Origin: Solirubrum sp044628455
GTDB lineage: Bacteria > Bacteroidota > Bacteroidia > Cytophagales > Hymenobacteraceae
Length of the DNA: 64,000 nt
NCBI RefSeq assembly: GCF_044628455.1
Contig: NZ_JBIYZW010000001.1
Coordinates: forward strand, 1,922,001-1,986,000
Direction of reading: 5' to 3'
The first letter of the stretch is position 1. Every line of letters starts with the position of its first letter. The notes under the pieces are model-generated. The model was not told where the DNA came from. It saw only the letters and a program-made list of their open reading frames with translations, and searched no databases. Positions 1 through 7,208 of this stretch are shown here, piece after piece. A program made the translations under genes and the position numbers.

Positions 1-2
1 CT

Positions 3-1280
3 GCCTACGCCCTGCCCGAGTTTCAGCAGCTGCGCCAGCTCGCCTCCGACATCAAGGAGCACACCCTCAGCCGCCTCGACGAGTACCTGGAGCAGTTTGA
101 GCGCCAGGCCCAGGCCAACGGCGTGCGGGTGCACTGGGCCGCCGACGCCCAGGAGCACAACCGCATCGTGCTCGGGCTGATTCAGCAGGCCGGGGCCACC
201 AGCATCGTCAAGAGCAAGTCCATGCTCACCGAGGAGTGCCACCTCAATCCCTACCTCATCCAGCACGGCATCGACGTGGTCGACACCGACCTGGGCGAGC
301 GAATCGTGCAGCTGCGCGGCGAGGCGCCCAGCCATTTGGTGCTGCCGGCCATTCACCTGAAGAAGGAAGACGTGGGCGAAACCTTTCACCAGCACCTGGG
401 CACTCCCAAGGGCGAGCAAGACCCGCAGAACCTCACCGAAGCGGCCCGCCAGCATTTGCGCGCGAAGTTTCTCATCGGCCAGGTGGCCATTACCGGCGTC
501 AACTTCGCGGTGGCCGAAACCGGCGCCGTGGTGGTGTGCACCAACGAGGGCAATGCCGACCTGGGCGTGAACCTGGCCCGGGTGCACATTGCCTGCATGG
601 GCCTGGAAAAGCTCATTCCCCGCACCGCCGACTTGGGCGTGTTCACCCGCCTGCTGGCCCGCAGCGCCACCGGCCAGCCCGTCACCACCTACACCTCGCA
701 CTTTGCCCGGCCCGCCGAAGGGCGCGAGATGCACGTGGTCATCGTCGACAACGGCCGCACCCGGCAGCTGGGCCGCCCCGATTTCCGCAACTCGCTCAAG
801 TGCATCCGCTGCGGGGCCTGCATGAACACCTGCCCGGTGTACCGGCGCAGCGGCGGCCACAGCTACGACTTCACCGTGCCCGGCCCCATCGGCGCCATCC
901 TTTCGCCCAACATCGACCTGCACCAGCACCGCTCCCTGCCCTTCGCTAGCACCCTCTGCGGCTCCTGCACCGACGTGTGCCCGGTCAAAATCGACATTCA
1001 CACCCAGCTCTACAAGTGGCGCCAGCTCATCGGCCAGCAGGGCGAGCTGCCGGCCGGCAAGAAGTGGGGCATGAAGCTGCTCAGCCGCGTGCTGGCTCGC
1101 CCCGAGGTGTACCGCGCCGGCGGCAAACTGGCCCGCGAAGGCCTGCGCCTGCTGCCCCATGCCCTCACCCACGCCCCCGCCTTCAACCCCTGGGCCAAAG
1201 CCCGCGAGCTGCCCGAGCCGCCCCATCAAAGCTTCCGCGACTGGTACCAGCAGACGGTGAATGAGCGAATGAGCGAATGA
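3..1280 (+). CDS. lutB: LutB-type iron-sulfur protein of L-lactate oxidation (5' end outside window)
   Basis: The reading frame is open from the first bases of the window, so the N-terminus lies upstream. The GTG at 123 is internal and is not taken as the start. The N-terminal part is the LUD-type domain. The C-terminal part carries two ferredoxin-like clusters: CxxCxxCxxxCP with Cys codons at 801, 810, 819 and 831, and CGSCxxxCP with Cys codons at 957, 966 and 978. LutB acts with LutA and LutC to oxidise L-lactate to pyruvate in the cytoplasm. LutC follows directly, and LutA is expected just upstream of the window. The last few codons (VNERMSE) lie inside a word-repeat element, so the extreme C-terminus may not be conserved. 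Confidence 0.93.
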   Translation, partial: AYALPEFQQLRQLASDIKEHTLSRLDEYLEQFERQAQANGVRVHWAADAQEHNRIVLGLIQQAGATSIVKSKSMLTEECHLNPYLIQHGIDVVDTDLGERIVQLRGEAPSHLVLPAIHLKKEDVGETFHQHLGTPKGEQDPQNLTEAARQHLRAKFLIGQVAITGVNFAVAETGAVVVCTNEGNADLGVNLARVHIACMGLEKLIPRTADLGVFTRLLARSATGQPVTTYTSHFARPAEGREMHVVIVDNGRTRQLGRPDFRNSLKCIRCGACMNTCPVYRRSGGHSYDFTVPGPIGAILSPNIDLHQHRSLPFASTLCGSCTDVCPVKIDIHTQLYKWRQLIGQQGELPAGKKWGMKLLSRVLARPEVYRAGGKLAREGLRLLPHALTHAPAFNPWAKARELPEPPHQSFRDWYQQTVNERMSE

Positions 1281-1340
1281 GTGATGGTCGTTCAGGCGCC
1301 CCGTCAATTCACCCATTCACTCATTTACCCATTCACTTTC
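1256..1340. repeat. Word-repeat inverted repeat between lutB and lutC
   Basis: The left arm repeats the word GAATGAGC/GAATGAGT three times. The right arm carries the same kind of word on the opposite strand (ATTCACCCATTCACTCATT). About 18 bp of unlike sequence separates them. The left arm encodes the last residues and stop of lutB, and the right arm abuts the lutC start. It is one of five elements of this build in the window, each with a different word. Confidence 0.7.
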
Positions 1341-1904
1341 ATGTCCTCCCGCAACTCCATTCTGGCGGCCGTGCGCGCCAACCGCCCCGCCCCCACTCCC
1401 CTGCCGCCGGTGGCTGATTTCGGCGACGATGCCTCCGCCGAACGCTTCAGCGAGCTGCTCACCGGCATTGGCGGGCGCGTGGTGTGGCAGGCTCCCGGGC
1501 AAACCCTGCCCGAGGTGATTCGGCAGCTGTTTCCCCGGGCCGGCCGGCTGGCCTCCAACCTGATGCCGGCCACGGTAGCCGTAACGCCGCAAACGCCCAT
1601 TGCCGAGCTGGAAGCGGTGGATTTGGCCGTGCTGCGCGGCGAGCTGGGCGTGGCCGAAAACGGCGCCGTGTGGGTGCCCGAAGCCCACATGCTGCACCGC
1701 GCCCTGCCCATGATAACCCAGCACCTGGTGCTGGTACTTGATGCGCAGCGCCTGGTAGCCACCATGCACCAGGCCTACGCCGCAGTGGGCCACCCTGGCG
1801 CCTATGGCGTGTTCATTGCCGGCCCGTCGAAAACGGCCGACATCGAGCAGTCGTTGGTGATTGGGGCCCACGGCGCGCGCAGCCTCGTGGTGGTACTGCA
1901 ATAG
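1341..1904 (+). CDS. lutC: LutC/YkgG family LUD-domain protein
   Basis: This encodes 187 aa of the LUD-domain family (LutC/YkgG), the third component of the LutABC lactate oxidation complex. The ATG at 1341 (protein begins MSSRNSILAAVRANRPAP) matches family N-termini. An ATG at 1284 would add about 19 residues translated from the word-repeat element, so it is rejected. The segment LRGELGVAENGAVWVPE followed by LPMITQHLVLVLD is the typical LUD core, and the C-terminal GPSKTADIEQSLVIGAHG is the family signature. The gene follows lutB with about 60 bp between them and would be co-transcribed. It converges on the minus-strand deoxyhexose cluster. Confidence 0.93.
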   Translation: MSSRNSILAAVRANRPAPTPLPPVADFGDDASAERFSELLTGIGGRVVWQAPGQTLPEVIRQLFPRAGRLASNLMPATVAVTPQTPIAELEAVDLAVLRGELGVAENGAVWVPEAHMLHRALPMITQHLVLVLDAQRLVATMHQAYAAVGHPGAYGVFIAGPSKTADIEQSLVIGAHGARSLVVVLQ

Positions 1905-1926
1905 CCCGCCTTGCAGTGGCGGCCCG

Positions 1927-2145
1927 CTACTGCAGTAGCGCCAGCTTAGCCTGCTGCAGAGCTGCTACGAAGGGTTCGTAGGGCAGATCTGTGACGCGGG
2001 GTTCGTCGAAGAACTCTACTCTCAGCTGATCCTTGCCTTCCTCCTGGCTCACCAAAGCCACTTCCCGGCCACCGATAACGATGTAGGCGACCAGTTCTTC
2101 GTAATCAACGGGGCTGCCGATGATGATGCTGTATCCCTTGCTCAT
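1927..2145 (-). CDS. Small conserved-type hypothetical protein (72 aa)
   Basis: The protein begins MSKGYSIIIGSPVDYEELV and is acidic overall, with a hydrophobic beta-rich first half (YIVIGGREVALV) and a helical C-terminus. No function is recognised. The frame stays open upstream to 2313, but that extension is only the translated 21-bp repeat array (a glycine-rich heptad such as IGVGRKR), so the ATG at 2145 is preferred. It is the last minus-strand gene of the deoxyhexose cluster and is separated from it by the array. Its stop is 22 bp from the lutC stop on the other strand. It is probably a real gene because its length and composition resemble small single-domain proteins of this phylum, but this was not checked by search. 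Confidence 0.6.
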   Translation of the reverse strand: MSKGYSIIIGSPVDYEELVAYIVIGGREVALVSQEEGKDQLRVEFFDEPRVTDLPYEPFVAALQQAKLALLQ

Positions 2146-2170
2146 AGCCGTAAGGTAGCCCCTGCTCACT

Positions 2171-2400
2171 GACCCGTTTCCACTGGGCCCGAAACGCTTC
2201 CGCCCCGCCCCGATACCGTTTCCGCCCACCCCGATACGCAACCGACTCTGCCCGATACCATTCCTCCCCACTCCGATATCCTTCTGCCCCACCCCGATAC
2301 GCTTCCGACCCACTCCGATACGTTTTCGACCCAGTCCGACAAGCTTCTACCCCACCCCGACACGGTTCCGGCCCTGCCTGACAATCACCCCGCCGGGTTC
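2171..2400. repeat. 21-bp tandem repeat array A (11 degenerate units)
   Basis: Units begin at 2171 (20 bp), 2191, 2212, 2233, 2254, 2275, 2296, 2317, 2338, 2359 and 2380, every later step being exactly 21 bp. The best conserved part is GATACG-TTCCG-CCCA followed by a C-run. Copies differ at several positions each, but the period never slips after the first unit. The array lies between the 72-aa gene and the SDR gene, both on the minus strand. Because 21 is a multiple of 3 and the units lack stops in some frames, the array creates spurious open frames. Confidence 0.9.
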
Positions 2401-2405
2401 TGAAC

Positions 2406-3194
2406 TCACGCGTTGGCCAGGGAGCGGTCCAGGTGCACGTAGCCGCCGTCGACGTGCAGGATCTGGCCGGTGGTGTGGCTGCTGCGGGCCGAGAGCAGAA
2501 ACGCGGTGGTATTGGCAATTTCCTCGGCCGTGGTCATGCGCTGGCCCAGCGGAATGCGGGCCGTGATTTCGCGCAGCTTCTCCGCGGGGTGCGCCAGGGT
2601 CTGAATCCACGATTCGTACTGCGGCGTCCAGCACTCGGCTACTACCACGGCGTTTACACGGATGCCGTACTTGAGCAGCTCCACCGCCCATTCGCGGGTG
2701 AGGGCGTTGCGCGCGCCGTTGGCCGCCGCGTAGGCCGAGGTATTCCCCTGCCCCGTCTCGGCCGTCTTCGAGGAGATGTTCACGATGCTGCCCCGGCTTT
2801 TAATCAGCTCGGGCAAAGCGTGCTGCGCCAGCAGGTAGTAGTGCACCACGTTGCGGTGCAGCGAGGCCACGAAGCCCGCGTACGAGCCGTGCTCCAGCCC
2901 CACCCCGTCGTTGACGCCCGCGTTGTTCACCAGCCCGTCGATGCGCCCGAACTGCGCCCGAACTGCCTGCACGGCTTGCTCGCAGGCCACCGGCTCGGCC
3001 AGCTCGGCCACCACCTGCCCGGCCCGCCCGCCCGTAGCCGCCACGCTCGCCACCACCGCCTCATTGTCCGCCACGTTGCGGCCGATGATGACCGGAACAG
3101 CCCCTTCGGCGGCCAGCACGCGCACAATACCCTCGCCGATGCCCTTGGCCCCGCCCGAAACGATGATGACTTTATCCTGCAGCTCCAGATTCAT
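2406..3194 (-). CDS. SDR oxidoreductase, probable L-fucose (or related sugar) 1-dehydrogenase
   Basis: This is a 262-aa short-chain dehydrogenase. It has the Rossmann motif GGAKGIG at residues 14-20, NNAG at 90-93 and the catalytic serine region NISS near 139-142. It most resembles the SDRs that oxidise L-fucose or similar aldoses to the lactone with NAD(P), which fits the lactonase, FAH hydrolase and FucP transporter next door. The catalytic YxxxK reads Y155-AAA-N159: the codon at 2718-2720 is AAC, so the usual lysine is missing. The ATG at 3194 gives the normal SDR N-terminus, and the upstream extension to 3224 is discarded. The substrate is inferred from context and could be L-rhamnose or another 6-deoxyhexose. 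Confidence 0.75.
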   Translation of the reverse strand: MNLELQDKVIIVSGGAKGIGEGIVRVLAAEGAVPVIIGRNVADNEAVVASVAATGGRAGQVVAELAEPVACEQAVQAVRAQFGRIDGLVNNAGVNDGVGLEHGSYAGFVASLHRNVVHYYLLAQHALPELIKSRGSIVNISSKTAETGQGNTSAYAAANGARNALTREWAVELLKYGIRVNAVVVAECWTPQYESWIQTLAHPAEKLREITARIPLGQRMTTAEEIANTTAFLLSARSSHTTGQILHVDGGYVHLDRSLANA

Positions 3195-3210
3195 AGCGCA
3201 AATGCGTTGG

Positions 3211-3240
3211 CTGTAGAGACCCATACTTGCGTCTCAATTG
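3211..3240. repeat. Small GAGAC/GTCTC inverted repeat
   Basis: The sequence GTAGAGAC is followed 10 bp later by GTCTCAATTG, with the arms GAGAC (3216-3220) and GTCTC (3231-3235). It resembles degenerate copies of a dispersed intergenic 'TAGAGACGC' repeat common in several phyla; that comparison is from memory. It lies 16 bp upstream of the SDR start codon. A second hairpin, GCCCCG-tggc-CGGGGC, lies a few tens of bases further upstream. Confidence 0.4.
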
Positions 3241-3313
3241 TTGCTGATGTAGTGAAAAGCGCCCCGTGGCCGGGGCCGTAAGTCGTTCGACAACGCGCCG
3301 CCGGCGTGCCGCT

Positions 3314-4144
3314 CTATAGCCGGTAAAACGCGGCGGCGTTGTCGCCCCAGAACCCGCGCTGCTCGTCGGCGGAGAAAGGACAGAGATAGTCTTCCACCAG
3401 AGCATAGGCCCGCCCGTAGCCGCCGGCCGCGCGGCACACCGGCCAGTCCGAGCCGAACATCAGCCGCCGGGGACCGAACGCCTCAAACGCTGCGTCCAGG
3501 TAGGGCCGGAAGTCGGCGGGCTGCCAGCCCTGCCAGTCGGCCTCCGTCACCAGCCCCGACACCTTGCACAGCACGTTTTCGTGGGCGGCCAACTCGCGCA
3601 GCTGCCGCCGCCAGGGCTCCAGCGCGCCGGCCTTGATGAAAGGCTTGGCCAAATGATCGAGCACGAAGGGCTGCGTAGAGAAAGTATCCGCCAGCTCGGC
3701 CGCGTAGCCCAGCTGGTCGGGCAAAATCAGCAAATCGTAGCTAAATCCGTGTCGGTATAGCGCCGCCAGGCCGCGCCGGAAAGCGGGCGTGAGCATGAGG
3801 GCGCGGTCGGCCTCGCCCTGCAGAATGTGCCGAAAGCCCTTCAGCAGCTCAAACTGCTGCCAGTAGTCCAGCCGCGCGGCCACATCAGCGGCTTGCAGAT
3901 CCACCCAACCCACCACGCCCCGAATGAAATCGTGCTGCCCGGCCAGTTCCAGCAAAAACGCCGTTTCCTGCTCCGACTGATCGGCCTGCACGGCCACGCA
4001 GCCGTCGAAACCGTGCGCCTGCAGCAGCGGGGCCAGGTCGGCGGGCCGGAAGTCGCGGCGCAGCGCGGCCAGCTCGTCGGTTAGCCAGGCGTCGCGCCGG
4101 GGTTCAAACTGCCAGAAGTGCTGGTGGGCATCAATGCGCTCCAT
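3314..4144 (-). CDS. Amidohydrolase family protein, probable L-fuconolactonase
   Basis: This 276-aa protein is of the COG3618 amidohydrolase_2 type. It opens with the metal-binding motif DAHQHFW (residues 5-11) and carries the family signature FGSDWPVCRAAGGYGR near residue 230, with the catalytic Asp in the SDW. The family hydrolyses sugar lactones such as L-fucono-1,5-lactone to the aldonate. The start ATG lies inside the end of the upstream FAH gene (14-bp overlap, 4131-4144), which suggests translational coupling. It would act on the product of the SDR encoded next. The exact lactone (fuconate, rhamnonate or galactonate type) cannot be told from sequence. Confidence 0.82.
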   Translation of the reverse strand: MERIDAHQHFWQFEPRRDAWLTDELAALRRDFRPADLAPLLQAHGFDGCVAVQADQSEQETAFLLELAGQHDFIRGVVGWVDLQAADVAARLDYWQQFELLKGFRHILQGEADRALMLTPAFRRGLAALYRHGFSYDLLILPDQLGYAAELADTFSTQPFVLDHLAKPFIKAGALEPWRRQLRELAAHENVLCKVSGLVTEADWQGWQPADFRPYLDAAFEAFGPRRLMFGSDWPVCRAAGGYGRAYALVEDYLCPFSADEQRGFWGDNAAAFYRL

Positions 4145-4988
4145 AGGCTTTCAGCACTTGCCGCGAGGTGCCCAGCCCGTCGATGCCCAGCTCCACCACG
4201 TCGCCGGGCTTCAGATACACCGGCGGGTTCAGGCCCAGGCCCACGCCGGCGGGCGTGCCCGTGGAAATCACGTCGCCGGGCAGCAAAGTCATGAACTGGC
4301 TGATGTAGCTGACCAGGTAGGGAATGCGGAAGATGAAGTCGCGGGTGTTGCCGTCCTGCATGGGCCGGCCGTTCAGCGTCAGCCACAGGCGCAGGTTGTT
4401 TACGTCGGGCACTTCGTCGGCGGTGGCCAGGAAGGGACCCAGCGGGGCGAAGGTGTCGCAGCCCTTGCCCTTGTCCCAGGTACCGCTGCGCTCGAGCTGA
4501 AACTCGCGCTCCGATACGTCGTTGTGCAGTACATAGCCGGCAATGTACCGGGCCGCATCGGCCTCTTCGACGTAGGATGCCCGCTTACCAATGACCACCG
4601 CCAGCTCCACTTCCCAGTCGGTTTTCACCGAGCCCCGCGGAATCACGATGTCATCGTGCGGACCCACCATGGCGGTGGTCGACTTGAAGAACAGCACCGG
4701 CTCGGCGGGCGGGGTAGCGCCGGTTTCGCGGGCGTGGTCGGCGTAGTTCAGCCCCACGCACACAATCTTGCTGGGCCGCGCCACCGGGCTGCCCAGGCGC
4801 ACGTCGTCGGCCACTTGGGGCAGGTGCCCGGCCTGGGTGCGCAGCAGTTCCGCCAGCTGGTCGAGGCCGCCCTGGACAAAAAACCGCTCGTCGTAGTCGC
4901 GCACGTGCGCCGATACGTCGTAGCGGTTGCCGTCGAGGAGCACCCCCGGTTTTTCCTGGTCGGGCGGACCGAAGCGGATGAGTTTCAT
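4131..4988 (-). CDS. Fumarylacetoacetate hydrolase family protein, probable 2,4-diketo-3-deoxy-L-fuconate/rhamnonate hydrolase
   Basis: This 285-aa protein has a short N-terminal domain and the FAH catalytic domain. Visible family motifs are VGLNYADHARETG, DWEVELAVVIG (acidic metal ligands), GYVLHNDVSERE and GTPAGVGLGL. In the non-phosphorylative L-fucose and L-rhamnose pathways an FAH-family hydrolase of this length splits 2,4-diketo-3-deoxy-acids into pyruvate and L-lactate. This fits the lutBC genes on the other side of the cluster. It overlaps the lactonase gene by 14 bp. The assignment of the exact substrate is inference from neighbours. Confidence 0.8.
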   Translation of the reverse strand: MKLIRFGPPDQEKPGVLLDGNRYDVSAHVRDYDERFFVQGGLDQLAELLRTQAGHLPQVADDVRLGSPVARPSKIVCVGLNYADHARETGATPPAEPVLFFKSTTAMVGPHDDIVIPRGSVKTDWEVELAVVIGKRASYVEEADAARYIAGYVLHNDVSEREFQLERSGTWDKGKGCDTFAPLGPFLATADEVPDVNNLRLWLTLNGRPMQDGNTRDFIFRIPYLVSYISQFMTLLPGDVISTGTPAGVGLGLNPPVYLKPGDVVELGIDGLGTSRQVLKAYGAH

Positions 4989-4990
4989 TC

Positions 4991-5092
4991 TTTAGTTGTT
5001 GGTTTTTGGTTGTTAGTTGTTGGTTGTTGACTGCTGATTGTTTTGGGTGCGTCTGAACATCCAACAATCAGCAATCAACCAATAATCAATTA
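4991..5092. repeat. Word-repeat inverted repeat (TTGTTGGTTG word)
   Basis: The left arm is built from GTTGTTGG/GTTGTTAG words. The right arm runs CCAACAATCAGCAATCAACC, with an exact 11-bp pair TGCTGATTGTT (5032-5042) / AACAATCAGCA (5063-5073). The right arm extends over the stop codon of the SDR gene at 5086. It separates the SDR and FAH genes of the same operon. Confidence 0.75.
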
Positions 5093-5850
5093 TTCAGCGT
5101 GGTGAAGCCGCCGTCGATGGGGTAGTCGCAGCCGGTGACGAAGCCGGCCTCGTCGGAGCACAGGTACAGGGCCAGCGCGGCTACCTCGTCGGGGGTGCCC
5201 ATGCGGCCGATGGGCTGGCTTTTGGATAGCTTCTCGAAGATGGCCTGCTCCTGCCCCGCGTAGTTTTTGGCAAGGAAGCCGTCGACGAAGGGCGTGTGCA
5301 CCCGGGCGGGCGAAATGCTGTTGCAGCGGATGCCGTGGGGCAGGTAGTCGCGCGCCACCGACAGGGTCATGGCGAAGAGGGCGCCCTTGCTCATGGAGTA
5401 GGCGAAGCGGTCGGTGATGCCCACGTGCGCGGCAATGGAAGCCAGGTTCAGGATGACGCCCGCGCCGCGCTGCTTCATGCCCGGCACGGCGGCGTGCAGG
5501 CAGTTGTAGGCGCCCTTCACGTTCACCTGGTACACGCGGTCGAAATCGGCTTCGGCCGTGTTTTCCACGCTGCCCACGTGGGCAATGCCGGCGTTGTTGA
5601 CCAGAATATCCACCGCGCCAATAGCTTGAAAAACCGCCGCCACCTGGGCTTGCTGGCTCACGTCGGCGGCGTGCACCCAGGCGCGGCCGCCGTCCCGGCC
5701 GATTTCGTCGGCCGCCGCCTGCCCGGCTTCGGCACTGAGCTCGATGATGTGCACCGCGGCACCCTGCCGGGCAAAGAGCCGCGCAATGGCCCGGCCGATG
5801 CCGCTGCCGCCGCCGGTAATCACGGCCTGCTTGCCTGTCAGACTAAACAT
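5086..5850 (-). CDS. SDR oxidoreductase, probable 2-keto-3-deoxy-L-fuconate (rhamnonate) dehydrogenase
   Basis: This is a 254-aa classical SDR with GGGSGIGRA near residues 13-21, NNAGIAHVG, the catalytic Ser in NLASIAAH and an intact YSMSK. It ends with the family-typical YPIDGGFTTLNN. SDRs of this type oxidise 2-keto-3-deoxy-L-fuconate or -rhamnonate at C4, giving the diketo acid that the FAH protein next door would cleave. The start ATG at 5850 is 38 bp from the transporter stop, so the two are probably co-transcribed. In contrast to the SDR at 2406-3194, its active-site lysine is present. The substrate is inferred from the operon. Confidence 0.8.
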   Translation of the reverse strand: MFSLTGKQAVITGGGSGIGRAIARLFARQGAAVHIIELSAEAGQAAADEIGRDGGRAWVHAADVSQQAQVAAVFQAIGAVDILVNNAGIAHVGSVENTAEADFDRVYQVNVKGAYNCLHAAVPGMKQRGAGVILNLASIAAHVGITDRFAYSMSKGALFAMTLSVARDYLPHGIRCNSISPARVHTPFVDGFLAKNYAGQEQAIFEKLSKSQPIGRMGTPDEVAALALYLCSDEAGFVTGCDYPIDGGFTTLNN

Positions 5851-5888
5851 GAATCAAAAGTGAGGTTCAGAAAATCCGGGCCGGGGAA

Positions 5889-7142
5889 TTAGTGCGCCGC
5901 CACCAGCTCGGGCCGGGGCTTGGCCACCAGGTTTTTCAGCGCGAAGAGCAGCACCATCACGAAGCACAGGCCCGGCACCAGGTAGGCCAGCTGAATGCTG
6001 CTGGCGTCGGACACCTGGCCCATGAGTACCGGAAACACCGCCCCGCCCACAATGGCCATAATGAGCAGCGAGGAGCCGGTTTTGGTGTTGGCCCCCAGGC
6101 CGCGGATGCTGAGCGAGAAGATGGTGGGAAACATGATGGACATGAAAAACTCCACGCCCACCAGGGCCAGCACCGCCGGCCGGCCCGGCAGCGTCACGGC
6201 CAGCCCGATGAGCAGCACGTTGGCCAGACTGTAGCAGGCCAGCAGCCGCGCGGGCGCCACGAACTTCATGAGCAGCGTGCCCAGAAACCGCCCCAGCATA
6301 AAGCCCAGCAAAGCGCCCGAAAGGTAGAGCGTGGCCGCCTGCTCGCCGATGCCCGCCACCCGGCCCGAAAACCGAATAAAGAAGCTGCTGATGCAGACCT
6401 GCGCGCCCACGTAGAAAAACTGCGCCCCCACGCCCAGCAGCAGGTTCTTTTCTTTCCAGATCGAGCGGCTTTCGGCTTGTTCGTGCGCTGCTTCCACGAT
6501 GTCGGGCAGACGGGTGAAGAACAGCACCGCGGCCACGGCCAGCACCACCAGCCCGATGACCAGGTACGGCCCCTGCACCGTGGCGGCTTCGGCATCGAGG
6601 TAGGCCGTGAGCTGGGCCGGGGCCATAGCGGCTTCCTGCGCCGGCGTGAGGCTTTGCCCCGAGAGAATGAGCGCGCCGCCCAGCAGCGGGGCCAGCGTAG
6701 CGGCCAGCCCGTTGAACGACTGCGCGAAGTTCAGGCGCTGCGGGGCCGTGTCGGCCGGGCCCAGCACGCTGATGTAGGGGTTGGCGGCGGTTTCGAGGAA
6801 GGTGAGGCCGCAGGCAATGATGAAGAGCGCGGCCAGAAACAGGCCGTAGGTGCGGGTGGCGGCGGCCGGATAAAACAGGAAAGCCCCCAGCGCAAACAGC
6901 AGCAAGCCTACCAAGATGCCGCCCTTGTAGCCGTAGCGCTTCATGAACAGCCCGGCGGGAATGGCCAGCAGGAAGTAGGCCGCGAAAAACGCCGAGTCGA
7001 TGAACGCCGACTGCGCATCGCTGAGCTGGCAGGCCTTTTTCAGGTGCGGAATCAGCACCGGGTTCAGGTTTACCGCGAAACCCCACAGGAAAAACAGCGA
7101 GGTAATGAGCCCCACCGCAAACAGGTTGTGCTTGGCTTTCAT
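5889..7142 (-). CDS. fucP: FucP-like sugar:H+ symporter (MFS)
   Basis: This encodes a 417-aa inner-membrane protein with about 12 hydrophobic segments. It is of the L-fucose permease (FucP/FHS) branch of the major facilitator superfamily. Features include SLFFLWGFAVNLNPVLIPHLKKA in the first helix (split here as SLFFLWGFAV then NLNPVLIPHL), GLTFLETAANPYISVLG, and SIMFPTIFSLSIRGLG. The Glu in FLETAANPY and the Asn in GFAVNLNPV match residues typical of FucP-type symporters. The ATG at 7142 is preferred; the frame extends to a TTG at 7163 but that part lies in the GH28 terminator region. It is the first gene of the deoxyhexose operon. The transported sugar could be L-fucose or a related monosaccharide. 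Confidence 0.85.
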   Translation of the reverse strand: MKAKHNLFAVGLITSLFFLWGFAVNLNPVLIPHLKKACQLSDAQSAFIDSAFFAAYFLLAIPAGLFMKRYGYKGGILVGLLLFALGAFLFYPAAATRTYGLFLAALFIIACGLTFLETAANPYISVLGPADTAPQRLNFAQSFNGLAATLAPLLGGALILSGQSLTPAQEAAMAPAQLTAYLDAEAATVQGPYLVIGLVVLAVAAVLFFTRLPDIVEAAHEQAESRSIWKEKNLLLGVGAQFFYVGAQVCISSFFIRFSGRVAGIGEQAATLYLSGALLGFMLGRFLGTLLMKFVAPARLLACYSLANVLLIGLAVTLPGRPAVLALVGVEFFMSIMFPTIFSLSIRGLGANTKTGSSLLIMAIVGGAVFPVLMGQVSDASSIQLAYLVPGLCFVMVLLFALKNLVAKPRPELVAAH

Positions 7143-7160
7143 GCGCCCAAGGGGGTTAAA

Positions 7161-7194
7161 CAAAACAGTGCCCCGACCTGGCTGGCTGGGGCAC
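7161..7194 (-). terminator. Intrinsic terminator after the GH28 gene
   Basis: Read on the minus strand, a GTGCCCC/GGGGCAC stem (7168-7174 with 7188-7194) has a 13-nt loop. It is followed by TGTTTTG at 7169-7161. It lies between the GH28 stop (7209) and the FucP start (7142), so it separates pectin genes from sugar catabolism genes. Confidence 0.7.
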
Positions 7195-7208
7195 CGTTCT
7201 GGGCAGGT

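Noticed and set aside
2146..2313. Heptad-repeat N-terminal extension of the 72-aa protein
   Set aside because: It is only the translated 21-bp array. 21 bp is seven codons, so arrays stay open in several frames; similar false frames occur at 30122-30367 and 61200-61550.
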